Assembly: GCF_013870525.1 (NCBI RefSeq)
Contig: NZ_JACBXD010000032.1
Location: forward strand, 1-64,000
Source: Amycolatopsis pittospori
Lineage (GTDB): Bacteria; Actinomycetota; Actinomycetes; Mycobacteriales; Pseudonocardiaceae
DNA length: 64,000 nucleotides
Direction: 5' to 3'
Shown: positions 50,388-59,719 of the stretch, in pieces
How positions within the stretch are numbered: the stretch's first letter is position 1
Layout: every line of letters starts with the position of its first letter
Notes under the pieces: model-generated
Seen by the model: only the letters and a program-made list of their open reading frames with translations
Databases searched by the model: none
What the model was told of the DNA's origin: nothing
Program-made: the position numbers and the translations under genes

Positions 50388-51736
50388 GCGTGGAAAGCAC
50401 CGAGACCAACCCGCTTCGCGCGCTGAGCCCGCAAGACCTGCGGGCCCACGCGGCCGAAGCGCTCACCAGGGCCCGCGAGCGCAGTGTCGCGCTGACAGAC
50501 GCGGTCGACGACGAAGACCTGATCCGCCAGCATTCGAAACTGATGTCGCCGCTGGTCTGGGATCTGGCGCATATCGGCAGCCAGGAGGAACTCTGGCTGG
50601 TCCGCGACGTCGGCGGCCGCGAGGCGCTGCGTCCGGACATCGACGACATCTACGACGCGTTCCAGCACGCCCGTGCGGATCGTCCGGAGCTGCCGCTGCT
50701 GGGCCCCGACGAGACCCGCAAGTACGTCCGTCAGGTCCGGGAGAAGTCCTTCGACATCTTGGAAAACGTTCCGCTGCAAGGCAGGCGCCTCACCGAGGAC
50801 GCCTTCGCCTTCGGCATGATCACCCAGCACGAGCAGCAGCACGACGAGACGATGCTGGCCACGCACCAGCTCCGCAAGGGTGATCCGGTGCTGCACGCGC
50901 CCGCACCGCCGTCGTCGCGGTCCGGGCGGCTGCCCGCCGAGGTCTTCGTGCCCGGCGGCGTCTTCACCATGGGAACCTCGGCGGAACCGTGGGCGCTGGA
51001 CAACGAGCGCCCGGCGCACGAGGTCGCCGTCGAGGCGTTCTTCATCGACACCGCGCCCGTCACCTGCGGGGCGTACGCCGAGTTCCTCGACTCCGGGGGT
51101 TACCAGGACCCGAAGTGGTGGAGCGAGCGAGGCTGGGCGTACCGCAGCGAGCACGGCATCGACGCGCCGCGATTCTGGAAGCGTGAGCAGGACGGCTGGT
51201 GGCGCACGCGGTTCGGCGTCTACGAGAAGATTTCCATGGCCGAGCCGGTCGTCCACGTTTCGTTCTACGAGGCCGAGGCGTACGCGGCCTGGGCGGGCAG
51301 GCGCCTGCCGACGGAACGGGAATGGGAGAAGGCCGCCCGGTTCGATCCGGCGACCGGTCGTTCGCGCCGGTTTCCTTGGGGTGACCAGGAACCCACGCCG
51401 GAGCACGCCAATCTCGGCCAGCGGCACCTGCGGCCGGCGGAGGTCGGGGCGTACCCGGCCGGGGCGTCCCCGCTGGGCGTGCACCAGCTGATCGGCGACG
51501 TCTGGGAGTGGACCAGTAGCGGATTCGAGGCATACCCGGGGTTCTCCGCGTTCCCGTACAAGGAGTACTCCGACGTGTTCTTCGGTGGCGACTACCGGAT
51601 CCTGCGTGGCGGCTCGTTCGGCACGGACACGGCGGCCATTCGCGGCACGTTCCGCAACTGGGATCACCCGATCCGGCGGCAGATCTTCTCCGGGTTCCGC
51701 TGTGCCCGGGACGCGCGACCGGGCGAGGTGGGCTGA
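50384..51736 (+). CDS. egtB: hercynine oxygenase (sulfoxide synthase) EgtB
   Basis: A 450-residue non-haem iron enzyme that couples hercynine to gamma-glutamylcysteine with O2. The DinB-like N-terminal half has the iron ligands: His in WDLAHIGSQEELW and the pair in QHEQQHDETM. The formylglycine-generating-enzyme-like half (about 180-440) ends GDVWEWTSSGFEAYPGF and RGGSFGT...FRCARD. Length matches mycobacterial EgtB. It lies 5 nt before egtC. Confidence 0.95.
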   Translation: MSVESTETNPLRALSPQDLRAHAAEALTRARERSVALTDAVDDEDLIRQHSKLMSPLVWDLAHIGSQEELWLVRDVGGREALRPDIDDIYDAFQHARADRPELPLLGPDETRKYVRQVREKSFDILENVPLQGRRLTEDAFAFGMITQHEQQHDETMLATHQLRKGDPVLHAPAPPSSRSGRLPAEVFVPGGVFTMGTSAEPWALDNERPAHEVAVEAFFIDTAPVTCGAYAEFLDSGGYQDPKWWSERGWAYRSEHGIDAPRFWKREQDGWWRTRFGVYEKISMAEPVVHVSFYEAEAYAAWAGRRLPTEREWEKAARFDPATGRSRRFPWGDQEPTPEHANLGQRHLRPAEVGAYPAGASPLGVHQLIGDVWEWTSSGFEAYPGFSAFPYKEYSDVFFGGDYRILRGGSFGTDTAAIRGTFRNWDHPIRRQIFSGFRCARDARPGEVG

Positions 51737-51741
51737 GCGGC

Positions 51742-52524
51742 ATGTGCCGTCACCTCGCGTATCTCGGCGCGCCGCGTTCGCCCGCCGAGCTGCTCTTCCA
51801 TGCCCCGCATTCCCTGCTCGTGCAGTCCTACGCCCCGGCCGACATGCGGGGTGGAGGATCGGTCAACGCGGACGGATACGGCCTCGGCTGGTACGCCGAC
51901 GATCCCGACCCCGTGCGGCTTCGCCGGTCCGCTCCCTTGTGGACGGACGGGGATCTGCCCGCGCTGGCCGGGTCGGTGCGGACGCACGCCTTCATGGCGG
52001 CGGTCCGCAACGGCACGACCGGGATGCCGGTGGTCGAAGCGGCGAACGCGCCGTTCACCGGCGGCCGGTTCCTCTTCAGCCACAACGGGTTGGTGAAGGG
52101 CTGGCCCGATTCGATGGCCGAGCTGGCCGCGAAACTGCCGATCACCCGTCTCCTCACCTTGGAGGCGACCACGGACTCGGTGCTGCTGTGGGCGTTGCTG
52201 CGCGATCGGCTCGAAGCGGGTGAAGACCCGCTCGCGGCCGTCACGTGGCTGACCGGCGTCGTCGAGGAGGCGGGGCCGGGTTCGCGGCTCAACCTCCTGC
52301 TGACCGACGGCCGGACGCTGATCGGCACCGCGTGGACGCACGCCCTGTCGTATCGGGACATCGGTGACGGCGTCGTCGTCGCCTCCGAACCGTGCGACGA
52401 CGGTCCGGGGTGGACCCCCGTTCCCGAACGCCACGCCGTCCGGATCACCGCGGACGGTGTGGAGATCCTCGCCCTCGAAGAGAACATCACCCTCGAAGCC
52501 GATCGGAGCCCTGAGCCACGATGA
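51742..52524 (+). CDS. egtC: gamma-glutamyl-hercynylcysteine sulfoxide hydrolase EgtC
   Basis: A 260-residue class-II glutamine-amidotransferase-fold hydrolase that removes glutamate from the EgtB product. The catalytic N-terminal cysteine is present (MCRHLAYLGAP, Cys2 after Met removal). GSVNADGYGLGWY and RFLFSHNGLVKGW are typical Ntn motifs. It overlaps egtD by 4 bp. Confidence 0.94.
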   Translation: MCRHLAYLGAPRSPAELLFHAPHSLLVQSYAPADMRGGGSVNADGYGLGWYADDPDPVRLRRSAPLWTDGDLPALAGSVRTHAFMAAVRNGTTGMPVVEAANAPFTGGRFLFSHNGLVKGWPDSMAELAAKLPITRLLTLEATTDSVLLWALLRDRLEAGEDPLAAVTWLTGVVEEAGPGSRLNLLLTDGRTLIGTAWTHALSYRDIGDGVVVASEPCDDGPGWTPVPERHAVRITADGVEILALEENITLEADRSPEPR

Positions 52525-53498
52525 CCGAAGTGGACCTCGACGTACACCGCAGTGAATCGGATATCACCGAGCAGCTGCGCGCGGATGTCCGTGCCGGCCT
52601 GGAAACGGACCAGAAGTGGTTGCCGCCCAAGTGGTTCTACGACGCGCGCGGCAGTGAACTGTTCGAGCGGATCACCGCGTTGCCCGAGTACTACCCGACC
52701 CGGAGCGAACGGGAGGTGCTCGCCGCGCGCGGCGGCGAGATCGCGGAAAGCTCCGGTGCGCACACGCTCGTCGAGCTCGGTTCCGGGTCGAGTGAGAAGA
52801 CCCGGCTGCTGCTCGACGCGCTCTCGGGTCACGGCACGCTGAAGGAGTTCGTGCCGCTCGACGTCTCCGAAACCGCGCTCGCCGAAGCCGCGGAAGCGAT
52901 CACCGCGGACTACCCGGCCCTGGAGGTCCGCGGTGTGGTCGGCGACTTCACCCAGCACCTGGACCTGCTGCCGGGTGACCGGCCGCGGCTCGTGGTGTTC
53001 CTCGGCGGGACGATCGGCAACTTCCTGCCCGCCGAGCGGGCCACCTTCCTGCGTTCGGTGCGCGAGGTGCTCGACGAGGGGGAGTGGCTGCTCATCGGGA
53101 CGGACCTGGTGAAGGACCGGGAAACGCTGGAGGCGGCGTATGACGACGCGGCCGGGGTCACCGCCGACTTCAACCGCAACGTCCTGCACGTGATCAACAA
53201 CGGTCTCGGCGCGAACTTCGACCCGGCCGCCTTCGACCACGTCTCGCATTGGGACGAGGAGAACGAATGGATCGAAATGCGACTTCGTGCCCGTGAGGCG
53301 ATGACCGTCGAGATCCCGGGCGCGGATCTGCGGGTGAAGTTCGCGGAGGGGGAATACGTGCGCACCGAGATCTCCGCGAAATTCCGGCGGGAAGGGATCG
53401 CCGCCGAACTGGCCGACGCCGGATTCGCGGTGGAGAAATGGTGGACGGACTCGCGGTCGCGGTTCGGGGTGAGCCTGGCAAGATCCGTACGTGGCTAA
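52521..53498 (+). CDS. egtD: histidine N-alpha-methyltransferase EgtD
   Basis: A 325-residue SAM methyltransferase that converts histidine to hercynine, the first committed precursor of ergothioneine. LPPKWFYDARGSELFERITALPEYYPTRSE is the family N-terminus, LVELGSGSSEKTRLLLDAL the SAM site (about 74-92), and FLGGTIGNF the substrate-loop region. It overlaps the next gene, a DDN-family oxidoreductase, by 8 bp. Confidence 0.95.
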   Translation: MTEVDLDVHRSESDITEQLRADVRAGLETDQKWLPPKWFYDARGSELFERITALPEYYPTRSEREVLAARGGEIAESSGAHTLVELGSGSSEKTRLLLDALSGHGTLKEFVPLDVSETALAEAAEAITADYPALEVRGVVGDFTQHLDLLPGDRPRLVVFLGGTIGNFLPAERATFLRSVREVLDEGEWLLIGTDLVKDRETLEAAYDDAAGVTADFNRNVLHVINNGLGANFDPAAFDHVSHWDEENEWIEMRLRAREAMTVEIPGADLRVKFAEGEYVRTEISAKFRREGIAAELADAGFAVEKWWTDSRSRFGVSLARSVRG

Positions 53499-53967
53499 CC
53501 CTCTTACGCTCCTCGCCCGCGCGCTCGGCACGAAACCGTGGCTCATGGAGCTCGCGGGCGGGATCATCTGGGTGGACAAGAAACTCCACCGGCTGTTCAA
53601 GGGAAAGGTGAGCCTGGTCGCGCTGGCCGGGCTCCCTTCCCTGCGGCTGACCACGATCGGGCGTAAGAGCGGCTTGCCCCGGAGCACCAATCTCCTGTAT
53701 TTCCCCCACGACGGGGACTTCGTGCTCGTCGGCTCCAATTGGGGGAGGCCGAACGATCCCGCGTGGACGTACAACCTGCGTGCCGAGCCCGAGGCGGTCG
53801 TCGCGCTGGCGGGCAAGGAGATTCCGGTGCTGGCCAGGGAACTGCTCGGGGACGAGTACGACGCGATGTGGAAGCTGCTCCTGGAGTTCTGGCCGGGCTA
53901 CTCCATGGAAGAGAAGGCCGCTCGCCGTGTGTTACCGATTTTCGAGTTAAAGCCCACCACACGATAG
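53491..53967 (+). CDS. deazaflavin (F420)-dependent nitroreductase-family protein
   Basis: A 158-residue DDN/DUF385-type split-barrel protein (GKVSLVALAGLPSLRLTTIGRKSGLPRSTNLLYFPHDGDFVLVGSNWGRPNDPAWTYNLRAEPEAVVAL). GRKSG and GSNWG...PAWTYNL are the cofactor-binding motifs; family members use F420H2 or similar. It is translationally coupled to egtD, in the place where mycobacteria encode EgtE. A role in ergothioneine handling or redox defence is conceivable, but it is not a PLP lyase and cannot replace EgtE chemically in an obvious way. Confidence 0.87.
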   Translation: MANPLTLLARALGTKPWLMELAGGIIWVDKKLHRLFKGKVSLVALAGLPSLRLTTIGRKSGLPRSTNLLYFPHDGDFVLVGSNWGRPNDPAWTYNLRAEPEAVVALAGKEIPVLARELLGDEYDAMWKLLLEFWPGYSMEEKAARRVLPIFELKPTTR

Positions 53968-54099
53968 GTTCGTACCATCCTTTCGGACGGTGACTGGGTT
54001 ACCGGCTTGTGCGAGGCTCGCTGGGTGTTACGCGCCGTGACGTCGGCGGCGCGCCGAGCGACGTGTCCAGGCACGTCGCCAGCCGAGGGAGGAGTTGCT

Positions 54100-55734
54100 T
54101 TGCCGAGTTCCACAAGGAAGCCGGTGCGCGGACTCGCACTGGTAGGGGCACTCGTGGCGGGCGCCGCGTTGACCGGGATGCCGGGAACGGCGGTGGCCGC
54201 GCAGGAGGCGGGTCCGCCGGCCGCCCAGGTCGGTGCGACGCCACCGGTGCAGTGGGGTGCCTGCACGGCGAGCCAGATCGTCGGTGTTCCCGCCGACCAG
54301 GCGAAGTTCTACAGCTGCGCTCGGTATCGCGTGCCGATCGACCACGACAACGCGGCCCTCGGCACCGTCGACATCGCGATGCTGAAGAGGGCGGCGAAGA
54401 CCCCCGACAAGAAGATCGGCTCGCTGTTCCTCAACCCTGGTGGCCCCGGCGGCTCCGGGTTCCGGATGCCGATCGTCGCGACGAGCTACTTCCAGCCGCA
54501 GGTGCTGGACCGGTTCGACCTGATCGGATTCGATCCGCGCGGCGTAGGCGCCAGCAACCCGCTCAAATGCTTCACCACGCAGGAAGACGCGGAAGACGTC
54601 TTCGGCGCGCAGGTCCTCGTTCCGATCTCGCGGCAGGAGATCTCCAGCACGCTCGCCGCCTACCGGGACTATGGCCAGTTCTGCAAGAACAACGCCGGCG
54701 CGCTGCTGAACCACATGTCCACCAAGGACGTCGTGCGTGACCTCGACAAGATGCGGGCGGCTGTCGGGGACCAGAAGCTGACCTTCGTCGGCTTCTCGTA
54801 CGGGACCCTGATCGGGTCGACGTACACCGGCATGTTCCCGAAGCAGAGCCGGGCGATCGTCGTCGACGGCAATGTCGATCCGGCGCTGCGCACCAGCGAC
54901 GGCGTGCAGTACGACCGGGAACGCGCTCGCGGGTTCGAGATCGCGCTGGACGCTTTCCTCCGCAAGTGTGCGCAGGTCGGGCAGAAGTGCTCGTTCAGTC
55001 CGGGCACACCGCGAGAGAAGTTCGACGAGATCCGCGGCTACCTGCGCCAGCAGCCGATCAAGCTGCCGGACGGGAGCACCTACGGTATCAACGACTTCAC
55101 CGAAGCGGTGGCCGGGACGCTGTATTCGCCGCTCAGGTTCCCGGCGCTGGCCGACGACCTGCAGGCGTTCTACAACGTGATCCATCCGCCGGCGGCGCAG
55201 ACGCAGACGGCCCAGGCCTTCGAGCTGAAGGTGCTGCGGTCTGGCGCGAGTGGGCGGGCGGATGTCGAGCCGGACAGCCCGTACACGGCCGACGACTCCT
55301 ACTTCGGCGTGAACTGCTCGGACAAGAAGATCACGATCAAGCAGGAGAAGGTGCCCGAGATCGCCGCGAAGTGGGAGAACGAATCGCCCACTTTCGGTCG
55401 CTACCAGGCCTTCTCCGACGTCGCGGCTTGCCCGGTGTGGCCGGTCAAGAAGCCGGACGTCTTCCGCGGCCCGTGGCAGGCCAAGACCGACACCCCGGTG
55501 CTGGTCGTGGGCAACTACTACGACCCGGCGACCCAGTACCTGTTCTCGAAGCGCATGGCCGACCAGCTGGGCAACGCCCGCCTGCTCTCGGTCGACGCGT
55601 TCGGGCACTGCATCCTGGGTGACTCGCTCGGCGTGGACAAGGTGACGGCCGACTACCTGATCGACCTGAAGGTTCCGGCCAACGGTCAGGTGTTCCAGCC
55701 GAACGTCCAGCCGTTCGAATCCGCCGCGCCCTGA
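54100..55734 (+). CDS. secreted alpha/beta hydrolase, tripeptidyl-aminopeptidase type
   Basis: A 544-residue exported hydrolase of the Streptomyces Tap/SlpD-like group. Signal peptide about 1-36 (KPVRGLALVGALVAGAALTGMPGTAVA), LNPGGPGGSGF as oxyanion motif, GFDPRGVGASNP, nucleophile elbow FVGFSYGTLIG (about 230-240) and a C-terminal TAP-like region with ACPVWP, LVVGNYYDPATQY and DAFGHCIL carrying Asp and His. It cleaves short peptides from N-termini outside the cell. TTG at 54100 is 5 nt from GAGGGAGGAG; the longer upstream frame would bury the signal. Confidence 0.88.
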   Translation: MPSSTRKPVRGLALVGALVAGAALTGMPGTAVAAQEAGPPAAQVGATPPVQWGACTASQIVGVPADQAKFYSCARYRVPIDHDNAALGTVDIAMLKRAAKTPDKKIGSLFLNPGGPGGSGFRMPIVATSYFQPQVLDRFDLIGFDPRGVGASNPLKCFTTQEDAEDVFGAQVLVPISRQEISSTLAAYRDYGQFCKNNAGALLNHMSTKDVVRDLDKMRAAVGDQKLTFVGFSYGTLIGSTYTGMFPKQSRAIVVDGNVDPALRTSDGVQYDRERARGFEIALDAFLRKCAQVGQKCSFSPGTPREKFDEIRGYLRQQPIKLPDGSTYGINDFTEAVAGTLYSPLRFPALADDLQAFYNVIHPPAAQTQTAQAFELKVLRSGASGRADVEPDSPYTADDSYFGVNCSDKKITIKQEKVPEIAAKWENESPTFGRYQAFSDVAACPVWPVKKPDVFRGPWQAKTDTPVLVVGNYYDPATQYLFSKRMADQLGNARLLSVDAFGHCILGDSLGVDKVTADYLIDLKVPANGQVFQPNVQPFESAAP

Positions 55735-55747
55735 TCCCCGGCGCCTA

Positions 55748-55800
55748 GCCGCGAAGGCCACCTCCGAGACGTCGATCGTCTCGAAGGTGGCCTTCGTGGC
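55748..55800. terminator. terminator hairpin after the secreted peptidase gene
   Basis: GCCGCGAAGGCCACCTCCGA opens a stem of about 23 bp closed by GTCTCGAAGGTGGCCTTCG, with two mismatches and a GTCGATC loop. The stem again contains GAAGGCC. Confidence 0.7.
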
Positions 55801-55855
55801 GTTCCGGGGACCGGTCCCGGGCACCTGGCTTTAGGTTTCCCGTCGGGGAGGCCGG

Positions 55856-56833
55856 ATGAACCGGACGAGAGCGGCTGACGCCGGATGCCTGGCACTGGCC
55901 GGGGCGGCGATACTCGCCCTTGTTTCGGTGATCTGGGTGGGTAACCAGGACACCGGCTACGGCCCGGTCGAGGCCACCGGTGTACCTGGCTCCGCCCCGG
56001 TCTCCCCGATCGCGCTTTCCGCCGCCGGCTACCAGCGCGCGCTCACCGAGCTGGACGTCGCGGCGCGGGCGCCGACCGACCGCGTACTGACCGCGAAGAC
56101 ATCGGCGGATCTGAGAGCCGCGAAGTCCGGACTCGGCGCGCTCCTGGAAGACCGGACCCGGAGCCTCGGCGAGCTGGTGCCGCCGCCGGAAATCGTGCAG
56201 GAGCACCGGAACCTCCGTGAAGGCCTGGCGGCGGAAGGACGCTGGCTGACCTCGCCGGACCCGGTCCCCACCGCGGTGGGGACCGACAGCTGCGGAATCA
56301 AAGTCCCCGAGAGGCCGATCGCCGAGCTGGTGTACGACACCGTCGACAGGCTGGCGAACAAGGACAGCGCCCTGCGCAAGGCGATCGCCGCCCTCGCCGC
56401 GAAAAAGTTCGTGGTCGGCGGGTTCCTCCCGGCGGCCCCTGAGACCCCCGCGCCTCCGCCCGCTCCGCCGACTTCCCGTCCGCCCAACGGGAAGATCGTC
56501 GAACGGTCCGGTCCTCGCGGACAGCGCAGGCTGCAGATCGCCAACGACGACTCGTCCGATGTCGCGGTCTCCGTCGTGAACGGTGAGCCGTCGAAACCGC
56601 AGGTGATGATCTACGTGCACGCCGGTGCCTCCGCGACGATCACCGGGATATCGGGCGACTACCGGGTCTATTTCAAGACCGGCTCCGGCTGGGACGCCGC
56701 CGGGCGCAGGTTCACCTCGGGTTGCTCGTTCGAGAAGTTCGAGCAGACCTTCGATCAGGGGCGCGATTGGTCGATCGGCTTGAGAAAGTCGAGCGTGGGG
56801 AACGCGCGGACCGGAGAGGTTCCCGCCTATTGA
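55856..56833 (+). CDS. secreted or membrane-anchored protein of unknown function
   Basis: A 325-residue protein with an N-terminal hydrophobic anchor or signal (GCLALAGAAILALVSVIWVG), a helical region (about 55-185), a Pro-rich linker (about 195-215; APPPAPPTSRPP) and a C-terminal beta domain (GQRRLQIANDDSSDVAVSVVNGEPSKPQVMIYVHAGASATITGISGDYRVYFKTGSGWDAAGRRFTSGCSFEKFEQTF). I do not recognise a named family. The last domain looks like a carbohydrate- or surface-binding beta-sandwich. ATG at 55856 follows GGGGAGG. Its neighbour 17 nt away is convergent. Confidence 0.72.
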   Translation: MNRTRAADAGCLALAGAAILALVSVIWVGNQDTGYGPVEATGVPGSAPVSPIALSAAGYQRALTELDVAARAPTDRVLTAKTSADLRAAKSGLGALLEDRTRSLGELVPPPEIVQEHRNLREGLAAEGRWLTSPDPVPTAVGTDSCGIKVPERPIAELVYDTVDRLANKDSALRKAIAALAAKKFVVGGFLPAAPETPAPPPAPPTSRPPNGKIVERSGPRGQRRLQIANDDSSDVAVSVVNGEPSKPQVMIYVHAGASATITGISGDYRVYFKTGSGWDAAGRRFTSGCSFEKFEQTFDQGRDWSIGLRKSSVGNARTGEVPAY

Positions 56834-56849
56834 GGGCATCCTCCTCCGC

Positions 56850-57197
56850 TCACACGTCCACGGACGCGTAGGTGTCCAAGCCGTAGTTCGTGGCGTACGC
56901 GTTCTCCACACCGACCAAGAGATCGACGACCTCGAAGTACTTGTCCCAGAAGGACGTCTCACGCAAGGCTTCGATCAGAAGCTGGTACGAGTGGTGGTCG
57001 TCGGCCTCCCACACCCACACGTCGGTCACCCGCGCGGAGTAGAACTCGGTGTCGTAGAACCGGGACCGGACTCCCTTCACCTTGCTCTCGATCGCGGGGA
57101 GGATCTCGGTCTTGAAGGTTTCCACGCGTTGCCCGACGGTCAGGCCGAGCCATTCGGGTGTCGTCTTCACGAGCATGAAGGCGGTCACTTCGGACAT
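56850..57197 (-). CDS. darcynin-family protein
   Basis: A 115-residue darcynin-type protein (EVTAFMLVKTTPEWLGLTVGQRVETFKTEILPAIE, VRSRFYDTEFYSARVTDVWVWEADDHHSYQLLIEALRETSFWDKYFEVVDLLVGVENAYA). The fold is likely a ferredoxin-like dimeric barrel, but no activity is established. It is the last gene of the MFS-SDR-darcynin operon, 11 nt after the SDR gene. ATG at 57197 has GAAAGGAA just upstream. Confidence 0.82.
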   Translation of the reverse strand: MSEVTAFMLVKTTPEWLGLTVGQRVETFKTEILPAIESKVKGVRSRFYDTEFYSARVTDVWVWEADDHHSYQLLIEALRETSFWDKYFEVVDLLVGVENAYATNYGLDTYASVDV

Positions 57198-57208
57198 GGT
57201 GTTTCCTT

Positions 57209-58099
57209 TCAGGCGTAGGCGCCGGCTTCGATGTCTTCGGCCAGCGTGGGTCCGGACGGCGTCCATGCGAGGAGGTCGCGGGTGCGCGCGCTCGAAGCGG
57301 ACATGTCCAAGCCGAAGAACCTGCCGACGAAACCGAAGTGCTCGGCCGCCTTCTCGGGGGCGATCGACGCCACCGGGACTCCGAGGGTGCGCCCGACGGC
57401 TTCGGCGATTTCGCGGGTCGTGACGGCTTCCTCGTCGACGATGTGGAGCAGCGAACCGGTGGGCGCGCCTTCTAGTCCCAACCGGACCAGGTGGGCCGCG
57501 TCCGTGCGGTGCACCGCCGCCCAAGCCGCGGTGCCGTCACCGACGTAGCCGGAGACGCCGTGCTTGCGCGCTGCCGCCACGACGGAGGCGACGAAGCCGT
57601 GGTCGCCGACGCCGTGCACCGACGGGGCGAAACGGGCACTGATGATCCGGACGCCCTTCTCCGCGTACTCGAGTGCGAGGTTTTCGCTGCCACCACGATG
57701 CGAATCGGGTCCGACCGCCGGCGACAGATCCGCCTCGGTGGCGGGACGGCCCGTCGCCAGCGTGGACAGACCAGCGGCCAGCACGAACGGGCGGCCCGAA
57801 CCGGCGAGCGTTTCGGCGATGGCTCCGACCGCGGCCCGTTCGGCGCGGTTGGATTCGGCCGGGTTCGCCCAGTCGTGCTTGTTTGCCAGGTGGATCACGC
57901 CGTCGGCCCTGTCGGCGGCGACGCGGATGCCGTCGAGATCGTCGAGGTCGCCGCGGTGGACGAGGGCTCCATTGCCCTCCAGTGTGGTGGCCGACGCGGC
58001 CGACCGGGCGAGACCGGTGACCTCGTGCCCGGCTTCGAGCAGCTCGTCCACGACGGCGGAGCCGATCCAGCCGGTGGCTCCGGTGACGAAAATACGCAT
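57209..58099 (-). CDS. SDR/NAD(P)-dependent epimerase-like oxidoreductase
   Basis: A 296-residue extended SDR protein. GATGWIGSAVVDEL (7-20) is the dinucleotide site. VIHLANKHDWANP is the strand-4 region. The usual YxxxK is not obvious; ENLALEYAEKG is in that area with Tyr and Lys displaced, so catalysis is uncertain. It is in the operon between the MFS exporter and darcynin genes. The substrate is unknown. Confidence 0.83.
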   Translation of the reverse strand: MRIFVTGATGWIGSAVVDELLEAGHEVTGLARSAASATTLEGNGALVHRGDLDDLDGIRVAADRADGVIHLANKHDWANPAESNRAERAAVGAIAETLAGSGRPFVLAAGLSTLATGRPATEADLSPAVGPDSHRGGSENLALEYAEKGVRIISARFAPSVHGVGDHGFVASVVAAARKHGVSGYVGDGTAAWAAVHRTDAAHLVRLGLEGAPTGSLLHIVDEEAVTTREIAEAVGRTLGVPVASIAPEKAAEHFGFVGRFFGLDMSASSARTRDLLAWTPSGPTLAEDIEAGAYA

Positions 58100-58111
58100 G
58101 GAAACGCTCCT

Positions 58112-59644
58112 TTACGACTCCCGCGGCTTCTTGCCGCGGGAAGATGGGGTGGTGCGGGAAAGGCGCGCCTGCAGGACGACGAGCGCACCGAGGACGAGCA
58201 CGCTCACGCCCATCACCCGCAGAGCGGTCTCCGTGCCGGACACGAACGCGGCGATGACCTCGGGGGACCGGCCGGGCGCGGCGATGAGGGCCTGCGCCAC
58301 GGTGTGCGGATCGTGCTCCGCGCGGATGTCCGGCGGGAGTGCCGCGACGAACCGTCCGGTGAGGACGGTGCCGATGACCGCGACCCCGAGCGCGCTCCCG
58401 AATTCGCGGGTGGTCGCCTGCAGGCCGGCGCCGACGCCCGCTTGGGCAGGCGGAAGCGAGCCGGAGATGGCGGCGGACAACGCCGGCAGGGCCAGCGTGA
58501 CACCGATCCCGGTCACGACGAGCCAGGCCGCGTAGGCGGCATACGGCGTCTGGGTGTCGCTTGTGGACAGTCCGATCAGGCCGCAGCCGACGAAGACGAA
58601 CGCGATGGCGACGGTGGCGTCGAGCCCGATGCGCGCGACCAGCCGCCCGACGTGGCGTGCGCCGAGGATGACGGGAATGGTCAGCGGGATGATGCCGAGT
58701 CCGGTCATCAGGACGCTGAATCCCTTGCCGTACTGCAGGAACGACGCGTTGACGTAGAAGAGCGCGAACATCCCGAAGAAGATCGCGGTCATCCCGAGGG
58801 AGGCGCTGCGCAGTGCCGGGACGCGGAACAGCCGCGGATCGAGCAGGGGGTGTCCGACCTTCAGTTCCACGAGCGTCCACACGGCGAACAGCACGGCGGC
58901 GCAAGCGAATCCCGTCAGCACGAGCGGGCTGCTCCAGCCCGCTTCCGGACCCTCCACGATGCCGACCAGCAGCGCGACCGAGGCGCCGACGAGCAGCAAA
59001 GCCCCGGGAACGTCGACCTTGCGGTCGTGCCGTGCCGACACCGGCGTGATCCGGGCGACGAGCGCGGCGAGGATCAGGGAGACCGGGACCGCGGCCGCGA
59101 ACAGCCAGCGCCACGACCCGCCGGACAGGACCGCGCCGCCGCCGACGTTCCCGACGACACCGCCGATCCCGGTCATCGACGCCCAGGTCGCGATCGTCAC
59201 GCCCTTGCGTTCGGCGGGCACCGCGTGCAGCAGGACGGCGAGCGTATTGGGCAGCACGGCGGCGGCGCCGACCCCGGTGATCGCCCGGCCGGCCAGGAGG
59301 AACGGCACGTTCGGCGCGACCGTCGACAGCAGGGCGCCGATCGCGAACAACACCAGCCCGATGATCAGCACCCCTTTGCGGCCGAAGCGGTCGCCCGCCG
59401 CGCCGCCGGGGATCACCAGGCAGGCGAAGAAGACGACGTAGGTGTCGACGATCCAGATCAGCGCCGACGCGGACGGACGCAGCGTGCTCGCGGCCAGCAT
59501 CGGGACGGCGAGGTTGATCGCGGCGACCATTCCGACGACGAGGACGACGCAGGCGCACATGAGCGCGAGCAGGCCGCGCTGGGAGACCGGGCGGCGGCTC
59601 GCGGCACCCGCCGGGTCTTCGCGGATTTCAACTCGGAGTGGCAT
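58112..59644 (-). CDS. DHA2-type MFS drug efflux transporter
   Basis: A 510-residue MFS exporter with about 14 hydrophobic segments. Motif A-like GDRFGRKGVLIIGLVLFAIGA and motif C-like GVGAAAVLPNTLAVLLHAVP regions are typical of the DHA2/QacA group. ATG at 59644 is chosen because the longer frame would run across the operators. It is first gene of the operon with SDR and darcynin, divergent from a LysR gene; multidrug or metabolite export is the likely role. Confidence 0.9.
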   Translation of the reverse strand: MPLRVEIREDPAGAASRRPVSQRGLLALMCACVVLVVGMVAAINLAVPMLAASTLRPSASALIWIVDTYVVFFACLVIPGGAAGDRFGRKGVLIIGLVLFAIGALLSTVAPNVPFLLAGRAITGVGAAAVLPNTLAVLLHAVPAERKGVTIATWASMTGIGGVVGNVGGGAVLSGGSWRWLFAAAVPVSLILAALVARITPVSARHDRKVDVPGALLLVGASVALLVGIVEGPEAGWSSPLVLTGFACAAVLFAVWTLVELKVGHPLLDPRLFRVPALRSASLGMTAIFFGMFALFYVNASFLQYGKGFSVLMTGLGIIPLTIPVILGARHVGRLVARIGLDATVAIAFVFVGCGLIGLSTSDTQTPYAAYAAWLVVTGIGVTLALPALSAAISGSLPPAQAGVGAGLQATTREFGSALGVAVIGTVLTGRFVAALPPDIRAEHDPHTVAQALIAAPGRSPEVIAAFVSGTETALRVMGVSVLVLGALVVLQARLSRTTPSSRGKKPRES

Positions 59645-59681
59645 GTCCGCAACGCTAGGGACCAGGGATGTATTCGTGCCA

Positions 59682-59719
59682 CGCAACTTTGGCAAGGACT
59701 AGTTGCGTACGATGCAACT
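59682..59719. promoter_or_regulatory. three half-sites of a LysR operator
   Basis: CGCAACT (59682-59688), AGTTGCG (59701-59707) and GCAACT (59714-59719) form two overlapping inverted repeats, the second reading AGTTGC-N7-GCAACT. They lie between the divergent MFS operon and the LysR gene; the last half-site touches the LysR start codon. Confidence 0.65.

Noticed and set aside
57491..59719. Apparent 1064-residue protein ending in the LysR sequence
   Set aside because: The first about 740 codons are antisense to the SDR and MFS genes; the LysR domain has its own ATG at 59720 directly after its operators.
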